NCBI RefSeq assembly: GCF_030230605.1
Contig: NZ_JASPDO010000003.1
Span: 62,001-126,000, forward strand
Length of the DNA: 64,000 nt
DNA from: Brevibacterium sp. UMB1308A
GTDB taxonomy: Bacteria > Actinomycetota > Actinomycetes > Actinomycetales > Brevibacteriaceae
Direction of reading: 5' to 3'
A program made the translations under genes and the position numbers. Shown here one piece after another: positions 1 to 7,893 of the stretch. Under the pieces are notes generated by a model that was not told the DNA's origin, did not search any database, and saw only the letters and a program-made list of their open reading frames with translations. The first letter of the stretch is position 1. The number at the start of each line of letters is the position of its first letter.

Positions 1-524
1 TGCTTGCCGCTTTGGCAGCTGGAGCCGGTGACCGGGTCGATGTCATCGTCGCCGATGCGCGCGTCCGCTTAAGCGTGGGTCCCCTTTCCGGAAAAGACCC
101 CCTAGGAGTGCTCACCAACAAACTCACCCCTATTGATCCCGAACTCATCGATACAGACTGGGCGGCTCTCACCTCGGCGGTCATGGAAACCTCCCCCAAC
201 CACGCATTCGTCGTGTTCGTCACCAGCCTGGACGCGCTCACAATCGCCGAGGACGTGCTCCCAGCTATCCCGCTTTTGCGTTCGCGTCACACGGTCGCAT
301 TTGCCAGCGTCGAAGACCCGCAACTAGGCCCCATGAGCCAGAACACGTTTACCCCAACGCAGACATATCAGGCAGCGGCGGCCGCTCAACAGCTCATGAC
401 TGAGTCCTCACTTCAGGGTGCGCTCACCCATTTAGGGATTCATACGGTAAGCGGGTTCCCCGAAGACCTTCCGCCACGTCTGGCAGACCTTTACATTCAC
501 TTGAAGTCGATCGGTCGCTTGTAG
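1..524 (+). CDS. DUF58 domain protein, C-terminal part (5' end outside window)
   Basis: The frame is open from the first bases of the window, so this is the C-terminal part of a longer gene; the TTG at 12 is probably internal. The visible 170 residues match the end of DUF58 proteins: a von Willebrand A-like core with alternating hydrophobic strands such as AFVVFVTSLD and HTVAFASVED, and the usual final helical part. DUF58 proteins in actinobacteria are normally encoded with MoxR ATPases, SpoIIM-like and RDD membrane proteins. The SpoIIM and RDD genes follow directly, which supports the call. The function of the cluster is not established; a membrane or chaperone-like role is usually inferred. 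No truncation is visible at the 3' end. Confidence 0.75.
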   Translation, partial: LAALAAGAGDRVDVIVADARVRLSVGPLSGKDPLGVLTNKLTPIDPELIDTDWAALTSAVMETSPNHAFVVFVTSLDALTIAEDVLPAIPLLRSRHTVAFASVEDPQLGPMSQNTFTPTQTYQAAAAAQQLMTESSLQGALTHLGIHTVSGFPEDLPPRLADLYIHLKSIGRL

Positions 525-537
525 AAGACCTGGTCGT

Positions 538-1002
538 TTAGTACACCCACAGGGCCCCTGCGCAACAGGCGAGTGCAATGCAGCTGGCGATGGTTCGCAC
601 GAGGTGTGCGCGTTGCCACGCTTGCGAGAACGCACCCCAGGCTTCTTGGGGCGGGCGTTGTGTGCGCGCCAGTTCCTCGTTGAGTGGAACGTTCATTGTC
701 CTCGTCACCACGATGACTCCCAGGAGCTGAAGCCCTGCGGCAAGACCGAGCAAAATGGAAGCGACGGGAGCGCGTTCTATTGCGCATGCGATCGTTCCTA
801 CAAGACAGACCACTGGAGACGCGAAGAAGGGTATGAGGAACGCCGGAGTCAGTACTGATTCGTTGAGCGAACGCATCGACGTGACAGCGGCTGCAGGTGA
901 CACCTTGTCCAACGCGGGTAGCACGATGATTCCCCACGTACACCAGAAGCCTGCCAACACGGCAGTTACACACGTCGCGAGAAGAATAACGACCAGAGTC
1001 AT
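538..1002 (-). CDS. DUF1772-like small integral membrane protein
   Basis: This 154-residue protein has about four hydrophobic segments, near residues 1-25, 52-75, 78-100 and 135-154. The pattern, including the N-terminal G-FWCTWGIIVLPAL stretch and the central TMNVPLNEEL motif, matches the DUF1772/anthrone-oxygenase-like family of small membrane proteins. The conserved asparagines in NVPLNEEL are typical of the family. The start is ATG with a GAGG-type ribosome site about ten bases upstream. It converges on the DUF58 gene, only 13 bases away. The substrate is unknown and the oxygenase-like family name should not be read as a function here. Confidence 0.7.
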   Translation of the reverse strand: MTLVVILLATCVTAVLAGFWCTWGIIVLPALDKVSPAAAVTSMRSLNESVLTPAFLIPFFASPVVCLVGTIACAIERAPVASILLGLAAGLQLLGVIVVTRTMNVPLNEELARTQRPPQEAWGAFSQAWQRAHLVRTIASCIALACCAGALWVY

Positions 1003-1036
1003 GACCGTTTTACCTCAACCGGCTCGAAAACCACCG

Positions 1037-2032
1037 TTACGCTGCCGTCACCACGCGGTAGCCTGCGCGACTCTCTTCCAGGTCTCCCGTCAGACCCTGC
1101 TTCACCGCCGGGCGACCCAAGCCAATTGCGTACGCACAAATTCCCACTGTGAGGAGTGCGCCAAAGAACATCTTGACAGGAAACGGCATGTTAGAAGGCG
1201 TGACGAAACCTTCGATGAGACCCGAAAGAAACAACATGAAAATGAGCCCCACACCCACGGTAATGAGGGAACGCGCAGCGTGAGCCAGTGACTCCATGCG
1301 CGACATGTTGACGGGAATCATCCACGACGTAAAGATCTTGAGCCCGGCTGCCGCCGCAATCAGAATGCATGTGATCTCCGGAACGCCGTGAGGCAAGATG
1401 TACCCGAAGAAATCTCCGACACGGTCAAAGTGAAACATCACTGCACCGGAGATTCCCACGTTCACAGCGTTCATGACAAGCCCGATGATCACGTAGATTC
1501 CGGTTATCCCCAAAACAACCCACTGAAGAGCAATCCACGCGTTATTCGTCCACACGCCAACAGCGAACACACTGTTGGGGTTCTCTTTGTAGTAGTTCAC
1601 GAAATCGTGTTCAGCCAGCCGTTTTGCGTCCTCGTACGGCACCATGGTGAACAGGGTCTGGGTGTCGTTAGCCAGCCACACGGTAGTCAGAATGCTGAGC
1701 CCTACGAACCCAATGAACACGCCCACAAAATACCAGCGAATCGAATACAAGGCCGCTGGGAGTGAGGTCGCAAAGAAGTCGAGCACAGTAGCTTTTGCTC
1801 CCCGCGGTACACCCGTGAGTTGCATACGCGACCGGTGAATAACATTCGACAGTCGCACCGCCACATCTGAATCGGGAGCTACCGACTGGACACGCGAGAG
1901 GTCCTTTGACGCCCGCCGGTACAGTTCGCGAAACTCAGTAGCTTGTTGCGTAGTGAGCTTCTTCTTGCCCGCGAGGACAGAAAGCCTGTCCCACTGACTT
2001 CCATGCATGTGGGCGAGCAGATTTGGGTCCAT
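1037..2032 (-). CDS. SpoIIM-family (stage II sporulation protein M-like) membrane protein
   Basis: The frame is open further upstream, but homologues begin with a short acidic segment followed by H-x-x-x-W-x-x-L. Here that is MDPNLLAHMHGSQWDRL, so I place the start at 2032 (331 aa). A TACGAT hexamer lies exactly six bases before this ATG, consistent with a leaderless mRNA. An N-terminal helical region (about 1-90) is followed by five or so membrane segments from about residue 105. The ILPHGVPEI motif, the hallmark of SpoIIM-like proteins in non-sporulating actinobacteria, is present. Its divergent partner encodes an RDD protein, and DUF58 is nearby, which is the standard actinobacterial cluster. 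The exact role is unknown. Confidence 0.85.
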   Translation of the reverse strand: MDPNLLAHMHGSQWDRLSVLAGKKKLTTQQATEFRELYRRASKDLSRVQSVAPDSDVAVRLSNVIHRSRMQLTGVPRGAKATVLDFFATSLPAALYSIRWYFVGVFIGFVGLSILTTVWLANDTQTLFTMVPYEDAKRLAEHDFVNYYKENPNSVFAVGVWTNNAWIALQWVVLGITGIYVIIGLVMNAVNVGISGAVMFHFDRVGDFFGYILPHGVPEITCILIAAAAGLKIFTSWMIPVNMSRMESLAHAARSLITVGVGLIFMLFLSGLIEGFVTPSNMPFPVKMFFGALLTVGICAYAIGLGRPAVKQGLTGDLEESRAGYRVVTAA

Positions 2033-2038
2033 TTGGCT

Positions 2039-2044
2039 ATCGTA
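2039..2044 (-). promoter_or_regulatory. -10 hexamer, leaderless SpoIIM promoter
   Basis: TACGAT on the minus strand is separated by exactly six bases (AGCCAA) from the ATG at 2032. A -10 box at -12 to -7 would put transcription initiation on the A of the start codon. No ribosome-binding site precedes this ATG. Confidence 0.6.
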
Positions 2045-2084
2045 TCTGAGGTTGACCAAGTTCGAATACGCGTCACGGGTGTGG

Positions 2085-2090
2085 CAATAT
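2085..2090 (+). promoter_or_regulatory. -10-like hexamer, leaderless RDD promoter
   Basis: CAATAT lies six bases before the GTG at 2097. It keeps the key A at position 2 and T at position 6 but lacks the first T, so it is weaker than the others. It forms a divergent pair with the SpoIIM -10 box 40 bases away. Confidence 0.4.
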
Positions 2091-2096
2091 ACAAGC

Positions 2097-2912
2097 GTGG
2101 ACAATCTTGTGACCGGGGAAGCTGTTGAGCTGAGCATCCGCCCTGCTTCGCTCATGTCACGAGCCGTAGCCTGTGCTATTGACGCCGTAGTGTACACGTT
2201 CGTGTATATCGCACTACTCGTCACAATTATTTATTTTGTTATTGAGTACAGCCTGACGCAGGGCCTGCTAGTCAATTCGCTCATCATCATTTTCATGGCA
2301 GCCACCACGATCATGGTTCCGTGTACTGTCGAGATTCTGACCCGTGGAAGATCTCTGGGGAAACTCGTCATGGGACTCCGCATCGTCCGTGATGATGGAG
2401 GAGCAATTTCTTTCCGTCACGCATTCTTACGTGCGCTGATGTGGGACTTTGAAGTTTTCTCCAGTGGCGGTGGAATTGCCGCGCTCGCAGGGTTTTTGTC
2501 ACCACGCACTAAACGTTTGGGCGACATGCTGGCGGGAACCATTGCGGTGAGTGAGCGCCCTCGAAAGATTGTTCACCGCTCGCTTCCGGTTTCTCCTCAG
2601 CTACACCAGTGGGCACAGACGGTGGACCTGACCCCAGTGCCATCGGGTCTGTTGTACCGGCTGACGCAGTTCCTTGATACGAGCGCAAAAAACACTGCGG
2701 AGTCGCGTTTGGAGCGGGCAATTGAACTGGCCACCGAGGTGAACCCGTATGTGGCTCCCCCTCCGCCAGAGGGCACCCACCCTGAAGACTTCATCGTGGC
2801 GGTCGTGGAACTCACCCGCACAGCCCAGTTCCACAAGCTCCGCAAGGCAGAGGCAACCGCCCATGCCTTTGCAGACCGCGTAGGGTCGTTACCCTATTCG
2901 CAGCGTGTCTAG
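2097..2912 (+). CDS. RDD family membrane protein
   Basis: I start this protein at the GTG at 2097, because VDNLVTGEAVELSIRPASL matches the N-terminal pattern of actinobacterial RDD proteins. The upstream open frame has no counterpart in the family. The RDD domain spans about residues 15-165: an Arg-Asp pair in the first helix (SRAVACAIDAVVY), a second hydrophobic pair around 45-80, and the RSLGKLVMGLRIV motif followed by the third membrane segment. The C-terminal 100 residues are soluble and proline-rich in places. Length is 271 aa. It is transcribed divergently from the SpoIIM gene, a partnership conserved in actinobacteria. It may be a transporter-like membrane component; the substrate is unknown. 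Confidence 0.85.
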   Translation: MDNLVTGEAVELSIRPASLMSRAVACAIDAVVYTFVYIALLVTIIYFVIEYSLTQGLLVNSLIIIFMAATTIMVPCTVEILTRGRSLGKLVMGLRIVRDDGGAISFRHAFLRALMWDFEVFSSGGGIAALAGFLSPRTKRLGDMLAGTIAVSERPRKIVHRSLPVSPQLHQWAQTVDLTPVPSGLLYRLTQFLDTSAKNTAESRLERAIELATEVNPYVAPPPPEGTHPEDFIVAVVELTRTAQFHKLRKAEATAHAFADRVGSLPYSQRV

Positions 2913-2946
2913 GTGGTTGAGTAACGCCATGCTTTGCGCGCACCAC

Positions 2947-4350
2947 TTATGACGTGCGGATAATTCCTAATACGCGTTCTGTCAGTTCACGTGTACACGC
3001 GGGATCTGCGGATTCGGCGTTAAACCGCACGAGTGGTTCCGTGTTGGACTTCCGCACGTTGAACCAAAAGTCGTTCGCAGTAAAGGTCACACCGTCCAAG
3101 TGGTCAATGTGGCCCTCACCAAATGCACCCGCTTGGCATTCCGCTTCGACACGCTCTAACACGTGCTCCGGGCATTCCACTTCAGAGTTGATTTCGCCGC
3201 TGAGAGCACCTGCGTTGAACGGTTCGAGAAGCTCTGACAGTGGACGGCCCGTTTCACGTAAAGCCGCAATGACGTGACACGCCGCCAGAATGCCGGAGTC
3301 TGCGCAGAAGAAATCTCGGAAGTAAAAGTGCGCTGAGTGCTCAACTGCGAAGACAGCGTTCTCTTTTCGCATCCGCTGCTTGATACCTGAATGCCCCACC
3401 GGAGTGCGAATCGCACGCCCGCCGGCTTTCGCAATTGCCTGCGGCACTGCGCGGGTAGTCAACACGTTGTGAATGACAGCAGGGCTCTCTTCGCCCAGGT
3501 TACGAGCGCGCTGGATTTCGCGCGTGGCCACCAAAGCACCAATCGCAGACGCCGAGGTGGGTTCGCCTCGTTCGTCAATAACAAAACACCGATCCGCGTC
3601 ACCGTCGAACACGAGGCCGATATCCGCACCGTGAGCGCGAACTGCCTCCTGAGCGTCACGGAGCGTACTGGGATCTAAAGGGTTTGCAGGGTGATTAGGG
3701 AAGGTGCCATCAAGCTCTGTAAACAGGCCCACCAATGTCACAGCGTCACAGTCGAAAACGCGGTCCAGGAAGTTCCCGGCCATTCCATTTCCGGCATCTG
3801 CCACCACAGTGAGCGGGCGGGACGCTTCTGCCAGTCCTGTCAGCGTGTGAATACGCTGAGCGAACTGCTCAGCCAGTTCCGCCGCCTGCACGTCGTCAAC
3901 CGGCCAGAGCGCAGTGTCAACAACGACCTCGGCGGTTTCCGCAACCTTTACAATCTCACCCAACGCGTCCTGACGCGAGATACCCCGGGCCTGCGGACCA
4001 CACACCTTGAACCCGTTCCAGTCAGCCGGGTTGTGGCTTGCCGTGACCATGATTCCGGGCACGTTCAGCACGCCAGATCCAAAATACAGCTGGTCTGTCG
4101 ATGCCAGCCCAATGTTGACCGGCGTACCCCCGGCTTGGGCAACACCGTGACACAAAAGTGACGCGAACTCAGCGGACTTTTCGCGCATGTCATGGCCAAT
4201 GAGTACCTGGTTGCTCTGAAACTGAGCACGCATGACCTTGTGGGTCGCATACCCTACTGCTGTCACAAGTTCGTCGCTAAAGTCAGTGTGAGTGCGTCCG
4301 CGCATATCGTATGCGCCGCAGAGGTGAGCGAGTTGCGCTCGTCTGGTCAT
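2947..4350 (-). CDS. manB: Phosphomannomutase/phosphoglucomutase
   Basis: This enzyme interconverts mannose-6-phosphate and mannose-1-phosphate (or the glucose equivalents), feeding GDP-mannose for mannosylated wall lipids and glycoproteins. The 467-residue protein has the catalytic serine loop TASHNP (Ser about 105), the metal loop DGDADR (about 250) and the EHSAHFYFRDF sugar-binding segment of the alpha-D-phosphohexomutase family. Full family length is present. Its ATG overlaps the stop of the DUF3499 gene by four bases, so the two are translationally coupled. This matches the manB-DUF3499 order of many actinobacteria. The mannose isomerase manA lies 5 kb away. Whether it prefers mannose or glucose cannot be read from sequence. 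Confidence 0.92.
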   Translation of the reverse strand: MTRRAQLAHLCGAYDMRGRTHTDFSDELVTAVGYATHKVMRAQFQSNQVLIGHDMREKSAEFASLLCHGVAQAGGTPVNIGLASTDQLYFGSGVLNVPGIMVTASHNPADWNGFKVCGPQARGISRQDALGEIVKVAETAEVVVDTALWPVDDVQAAELAEQFAQRIHTLTGLAEASRPLTVVADAGNGMAGNFLDRVFDCDAVTLVGLFTELDGTFPNHPANPLDPSTLRDAQEAVRAHGADIGLVFDGDADRCFVIDERGEPTSASAIGALVATREIQRARNLGEESPAVIHNVLTTRAVPQAIAKAGGRAIRTPVGHSGIKQRMRKENAVFAVEHSAHFYFRDFFCADSGILAACHVIAALRETGRPLSELLEPFNAGALSGEINSEVECPEHVLERVEAECQAGAFGEGHIDHLDGVTFTANDFWFNVRKSNTEPLVRFNAESADPACTRELTERVLGIIRTS

Positions 4351-4673
4351 TCACGTCCCCCGATGACCCTCAGATGACCGTGCTTCCGACCTTGTGGCTG
4401 TTCCTGAGGTTTGGCGGCTTCACGTACCGCGTCTGCAATAGCGAGGAGATCGTCGCGGCTACGTTCGGGAGGCGTTTCGCCTGGTTCGAGTGAGATCAGC
4501 TGCCAACCGACCGGCGCTTTGAGACGCTGCGCGTGCTCTGCGCAAAGGTCATGTGCACCCGGTTCAGCGCGAACTGCCAACGGCCCAATCACGACGCACG
4601 CGTCAGCGTGAACGTACGTGAGAGTACGTGTTGCGGGCGCCCCGCAGTTGGGTTTGTTACAGGTTCGAAGCAC
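4347..4673 (-). CDS. DUF3499 family protein
   Basis: This is a 108-residue actinobacterial protein of unknown function. It opens with two cysteines in a zinc-ribbon-like pattern (RTCNKPNCGAPA) and carries the family motif DLCAEHAQRLKAPVGW around residue 45, with a third cysteine and a histidine. A metal-binding role is inferred from these residues. The start is GTG; a TAGACT hexamer lies seven bases upstream, so the mRNA may be leaderless or nearly so. It is translationally coupled to manB through a four-base overlap. The divergent gene encodes a zincin-like protein, as in the Mycobacterium Rv3258c-Rv3259 arrangement. Confidence 0.85.
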   Translation of the reverse strand: MLRTCNKPNCGAPATRTLTYVHADACVVIGPLAVRAEPGAHDLCAEHAQRLKAPVGWQLISLEPGETPPERSRDDLLAIADAVREAAKPQEQPQGRKHGHLRVIGGRE

Positions 4674-4697
4674 GCCTTCCAGTCTATTACACCGCTA

Positions 4698-4703
4698 TAC
4701 AAT
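4698..4703 (+). promoter_or_regulatory. -10 hexamer, leaderless promoter of the zincin-like gene
   Basis: TACAAT is followed by six bases and then the ATG at 4710. There is no ribosome-binding site, so initiation on the A of the start codon is the simplest reading. Confidence 0.6.
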
Positions 4704-4709
4704 GTGCTC

Positions 4710-5078
4710 ATGAACGTCCGTTTGCGCCGTGACCGCCGAGGTCATAGCAGCTCCCGTTTACTGTTGCGTTCCGCGGTGCCGGCCCAGATCTCTCGACGTG
4801 AACGGTTCGAGCGCATAGCGGCCTCGGTCATGCGGAAGGTGCGTGTCAGAGCCCACGGCGAACTAGACAAGGTGCGCCTCACCGTCGACTACGTTCCGCC
4901 ACTTTCGGCCGATCTCAGTCATGTTTTTGAAGCCACGCGCCACACGCCTGCCACGATTGTTGTGTACTACATTCCCCTGTCGCGCTTGGACGCCGATTGG
5001 AATGAGTTGTTAGGTGAGGTTGTGTCTGAGCAGGCGACGTTGCTCTGCTCCTACTCAGCTGAAGAGTTACGTCCCTAA
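4710..5078 (+). CDS. Zincin-like metallopeptidase-family protein lacking HExxH
   Basis: This 122-residue protein begins with a basic segment (NVRLRRDRRGHSSS) and continues with RRERFERIAASVM, the pattern of the zincin-like family found beside DUF3499 and whiB2 in actinobacteria (Rv3259 type). The region that carries the zinc-binding HExxH helix in true members of this fold reads LLGEVVSEQATLL here, with no histidine. It should therefore not be a working zinc peptidase. The C-terminal EELRP matches the usual family ending. I chose ATG 4710 because the family begins there and a -10 box sits at the leaderless distance. Its function is unknown. Confidence 0.7.
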   Translation: MNVRLRRDRRGHSSSRLLLRSAVPAQISRRERFERIAASVMRKVRVRAHGELDKVRLTVDYVPPLSADLSHVFEATRHTPATIVVYYIPLSRLDADWNELLGEVVSEQATLLCSYSAEELRP

Positions 5079-5091
5079 GCCATGGTGTGGC

Positions 5092-5337
5092 TTACGCGTC
5101 TGTTTTGGGGGTTGCGTCGGTTTCTGGTGGCGCGTCCGTGCCCGCTTTGGCACTCTTACCTTTTAAGGCGAAAGCGATAGCCAAACCGATTCCTGAGCCA
5201 AGAGCGAGCCCATACCCTGCACAAACTGGCACATTCAGATCGGCGATCAACCCAACTGCAATGCCCACCACCAGGCCAATAGCATCTCCCACGAGTATTG
5301 CAACGTAATAGATCTTGCTATCTTTATGCGCCATCAT
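5092..5337 (-). CDS. Small glycine-rich two-helix membrane protein
   Basis: This is an 81-residue protein with two hydrophobic segments, about residues 10-32 and 38-60. Both are rich in glycine spaced every four residues (GDAIGLVVGIAVGLI; GYGLALGSGIGLAIAF), as in glycine-zipper membrane proteins. The tail is polar and rich in Pro, Thr and Asp. A good ribosome site (CAGGAG) precedes the tandem ATG ATG start. I do not recognise a named family. It lies downstream of whiB2 in the same direction, separated by a GC-rich hairpin, so it is probably a separate unit. It converges on the zincin-like gene. Confidence 0.6.
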   Translation of the reverse strand: MMAHKDSKIYYVAILVGDAIGLVVGIAVGLIADLNVPVCAGYGLALGSGIGLAIAFALKGKSAKAGTDAPPETDATPKTDA

Positions 5338-5398
5338 CGAACTCCTGACTGTGCGCGTAGGGGGTAGCGGGTGACTAACTGTTTAAAGCATAGCCACT

Positions 5399-5428
5399 GG
5401 GCCCGCGCGTCGTGTGATGCGCGGGCCC
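5399..5428 (-). terminator. GC-rich hairpin downstream of whiB2
   Basis: There is a 10-bp perfect inverted repeat GGGCCCGCGC / GCGCGGGCCC with a ten-base loop, 29 bases past the whiB2 stop. No U-tract follows on the minus strand. It is best read as a hairpin terminator of the actinobacterial U-less type, which is tentative. Confidence 0.45.
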
Positions 5429-5457
5429 TAAGAATTTCGTAAATGCACGCCATGTGA

Positions 5458-5892
5458 TTAAACGATTTGCTTCTTCAAGCGACGGCGTTCGCGTTCTGAA
5501 AGCCCACCCCAAATACCGAAGCGTTCATCGTTTGCGAGTGCATACTCCAAGCATTCGCTACGCACTTCGCAGGACGCGCACACGCGCTTAGCTTCACGCG
5601 TTGAACCGCCCTTCTCCGGGAAGAACGCCTCTGGATCTGTTTGCGCACACAGAGCTTGGTCTTGCCACGCAACGTCATCGTCGGCTTCACCCAAAAGAAG
5701 TTGCAACGGCGACACGCTTGCAACAGATGGACTTCCACTTATTGGTAAAAGTTCTGCTGGATCTACGTCGAGTGGATCCGCGGTAGTTCCTGGCGCACCC
5801 TGCGGATCAACGAACCAGTCTTGAGCTGTTCGGCTACGCACGCCAGGCGTTTGAGTGCGCAGACTCTCTACGTACTTACGCGCTTCTGACAC
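5458..5892 (-). CDS. whiB2: WhiB-family iron-sulfur transcription regulator, WhiB2/WhmD type
   Basis: WhiB proteins bind a 4Fe-4S cluster and act with the primary sigma factor; the WhiB2/WhmD subgroup is needed for septation and cell division. The 144-residue protein carries the four ligand cysteines (about 82, 105, 108, 114, with C-x2-C-x5-C), followed by the GIWGG turn and a basic C-terminus (RERRRLKKQ). The long N-terminal extension is typical of WhiB2. The start is GTG with an AAGGGGA ribosome site. Its position next to manB, DUF3499 and the CofE/FbiB-like gene matches the mycobacterial Rv3257c-Rv3262 region, which supports assignment to WhiB2 rather than WhiB1, WhiB3 or WhiB7. Confidence 0.9.
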   Translation of the reverse strand: MSEARKYVESLRTQTPGVRSRTAQDWFVDPQGAPGTTADPLDVDPAELLPISGSPSVASVSPLQLLLGEADDDVAWQDQALCAQTDPEAFFPEKGGSTREAKRVCASCEVRSECLEYALANDERFGIWGGLSERERRRLKKQIV

Positions 5893-6215
5893 GTGTTTCC
5901 CCTTTCCTTGGTAGCTCGCGCCACCATATTCCCCACTAAAATTACACGCGTGTCATTACGGTTTCGTCAAGTGCGAAGGTGGTATAAAGAAGCCAGCAAA
6001 CGAGATAATAGAACAAGAGTTCACTCGGAACTCGCCGATCACCACAACATCTAGTGGTGTCTCATTGACCCCGACACTAACTGCTGTGCTTGGGCGTGTC
6101 GGTTGAAGAATCTCATAATTTTTTCGGCGCACGGCGTGAATGAGACGTTTATCCCGGCCCCTTTGAGAAAATGGGCGCGAGCGCACTCACGCACACGATC
6201 GACAATTAGGTACGC
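5893..6215. other. 323-bp gene-free spacer where fbiA is expected
   Basis: No convincing gene is present. A 76-codon minus-strand frame (5956-6186) has no recognisable protein signal and no ribosome site. The spacer must contain the divergent promoters of whiB2 and of the FbiB-like gene. An imperfect hairpin with 7-bp arms CCGACAC / GTGTCGG lies around 6070-6105. In mycobacteria fbiA occupies this position; I see no recognisable fbiA remnant. Confidence 0.6.
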
Positions 6216-7256
6216 ATGAACTCACTTCTCACTGCCCTTTCTCTCAACCCCGGAACTATTACGCAGGGGGCAGACTTAGCGCGCATTTTGATCACCACAA
6301 TTGACACTGCGCGGGTGAGCATAAAAGACGGTGACGTGATTGCCATCGACCACAAACTGGTAGCTATTGCGCTCAACGGAAGCACCTCGGGAGCGGGAGC
6401 AGAAGAGTTCGCGCGAGCGATTCGTGAGCATTCCAGCGAAACCATCGCAGCGCGCACATATGGCTACCCGCCATCCACCATGCGCCTGGTACGCACACCG
6501 CACAACACGGTCGAACTCAACGCGGGCATCAGCGTCACCAACGGCACCCTGATCCTCCCCTTAGACGACCCTCAATCTGCAGCCGAAAAGCTTCACGACA
6601 CATTCCGTCGCGAATACGGCGTGCGTATGGGACTCATTCTCACCACCTCCCTCCCCCACCCTTTCCGCCACGGTCAGCGCCCAGCGGCTCTCGCCTCGGT
6701 CGGAATTGAAAGCCAACGCGTAGCCGACGAAATTGCTAGCGCGGCCTCACTCACCGACATCAGCATGGGCGTGGCAGTCATCCGTGGAATTGACGCCGGC
6801 ATGTCCAATGAGCCAATCAACCACGACACCCTGGGGCCATTTGCCGACTGGTTCGCCCACGGCTCAGCTGAATCCGTGTACCTTGCCATGGGGGTTGATC
6901 CCAAGAAAACACCCGCCCTGTCAGGCGATGACACCGACGACATCCTCACTAAAGTCACGCGCGCAATTTCCGCGGTCCGTTTGGGAGCACCGCGGACCCC
7001 AGGGGAAAACGCGTGGCGCATCCGGCCAGCAGGCTCAGGGTCACGCATCGAAATTGACCCCGCGAACATCGAACTCACCTCCCACGCCGGTGGCCACCCC
7101 ATGATGGAAGCGACAGTAGGGCTCGGCGCGCTGATCGACCGCCTCACAACCGCACTTTCCATCGAAAACCTCGACGTGAACGTCACATACGTGTGGGGAG
7201 ACCGCGGAACGTCCGAAGGTGCCCACATTGATGTGAGCTTCCGAGGTGCACCATGA
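6216..7256 (+). CDS. CofE/FbiB-like protein (F420-0:gamma-glutamyl ligase family)
   Basis: Residues 1 to about 235 follow the CofE fold of the enzyme that adds glutamates to coenzyme F420-0: the early GDVIAIDHKLVA segment, GISVTNGTLILPLDD, and the FRHGQRPAALASVG region. Several positions differ from the classical sequence; DTFGRPWR, for example, is replaced by TSLPHPFRHGQ. The last 100 residues do not match a whole nitroreductase domain as in mycobacterial FbiB. A stretch with GENAWRIRPAGSGSRIEI and a following glycine-rich helix resembles the beginning of that fold, suggesting a shortened FbiB; this is inference. At 346 aa it lies between CofE (about 250) and FbiB (about 450). Its stop overlaps the next gene. 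fbiA is missing upstream. Confidence 0.65.
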   Translation: MNSLLTALSLNPGTITQGADLARILITTIDTARVSIKDGDVIAIDHKLVAIALNGSTSGAGAEEFARAIREHSSETIAARTYGYPPSTMRLVRTPHNTVELNAGISVTNGTLILPLDDPQSAAEKLHDTFRREYGVRMGLILTTSLPHPFRHGQRPAALASVGIESQRVADEIASAASLTDISMGVAVIRGIDAGMSNEPINHDTLGPFADWFAHGSAESVYLAMGVDPKKTPALSGDDTDDILTKVTRAISAVRLGAPRTPGENAWRIRPAGSGSRIEIDPANIELTSHAGGHPMMEATVGLGALIDRLTTALSIENLDVNVTYVWGDRGTSEGAHIDVSFRGAP

Positions 7257-7855
7257 TCGCGCGCACCGTTGAGGCGATCGCAGCCCGGACAGACCCGGTT
7301 ATTGAGTGGACTGATCAGTACGGGCGATTAGAGCTCACTGGCCGCGTGTTCGCCAACTGGGTGTACAAGTCTGCTGGGCTCCTGCGCGACACTTCCCCGG
7401 ATGCACTTGTCCTCAACCCCACCGGCCCCCTCCACTGGCGTGAGCTCGCGTGCATTTTTGCTGCATGTGGCAGTGATGTTCCCGTCATTGTGGGCGCCGA
7501 GGTTGGTGCTGAGTTGGGCACCGATTCGTGGGTGGGCATGATTGCAGCTGGGGACGATCTTGCGCCATTTGAGAACGCAGAAGAGCTGTGGGTTTTCGAC
7601 ACGGCACCACTGGCGCTGACCACTGAAGTCGAGCCAGGCGACACCGACTACATTTCAGCCGTGCGCGCATATCCCGATGTGGCCCCGCTTCTTGACGCTC
7701 CGCTCACGTATTACCGGCACGGCACTGCAGTCACGGCGCACCCAGTAGACGGTCCTGCGCGGGTGGCGGCCACCTCGGTCCCGGAAACCGATCAGCAACT
7801 TTCCGAACTGTGCCACGCCCTCACGCACGGACAACTCACAGTCGACCTCTCTTAG
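7253..7855 (+). CDS. TIGR03089 family protein
   Basis: This 200-residue actinobacterial protein resembles an isolated N-terminal part of acyl-CoA synthetase/AMP-ligase proteins without the ATP-binding signature. It begins with a helix, has the family segment YGRLELTGRVFANWVYKSAGLL, then LHWRELACIFAACGSDVPVIV. It overlaps the upstream CofE-like gene by four bases (ATGA), so the two form an operon. TIGR03089 genes usually sit near whiB2, LCP and mannose-metabolism genes in this phylum, as here. No catalytic role is established. Confidence 0.8.
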   Translation: MIARTVEAIAARTDPVIEWTDQYGRLELTGRVFANWVYKSAGLLRDTSPDALVLNPTGPLHWRELACIFAACGSDVPVIVGAEVGAELGTDSWVGMIAAGDDLAPFENAEELWVFDTAPLALTTEVEPGDTDYISAVRAYPDVAPLLDAPLTYYRHGTAVTAHPVDGPARVAATSVPETDQQLSELCHALTHGQLTVDLS

Positions 7856-7881
7856 CCGTGTGATCTGCATCGCATGTATGG

Positions 7882-7887
7882 CAGAAT
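7882..7887 (+). promoter_or_regulatory. -10-like hexamer, leaderless scoA promoter
   Basis: CAGAAT stands six bases before the ATG at 7894. Positions 2 and 6 of the -10 consensus are kept. No ribosome-binding site is visible. Confidence 0.5.
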
Positions 7888-7893
7888 GCAGAC

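Noticed and set aside
2033..2224. N-terminal extension of the SpoIIM-like protein up to 2224
   Set aside because: Homologues begin at MDPN-type starts, the extra 64 residues are unlike the family, and it would cover the divergent promoter and the start of the RDD gene.
5956..6186. 76-codon minus-strand frame in the spacer between whiB2 and the FbiB-like gene
   Set aside because: There is no ribosome site, no recognisable domain, and the composition reads like random translation. It occupies the place where fbiA is expected but shows no likeness to it.
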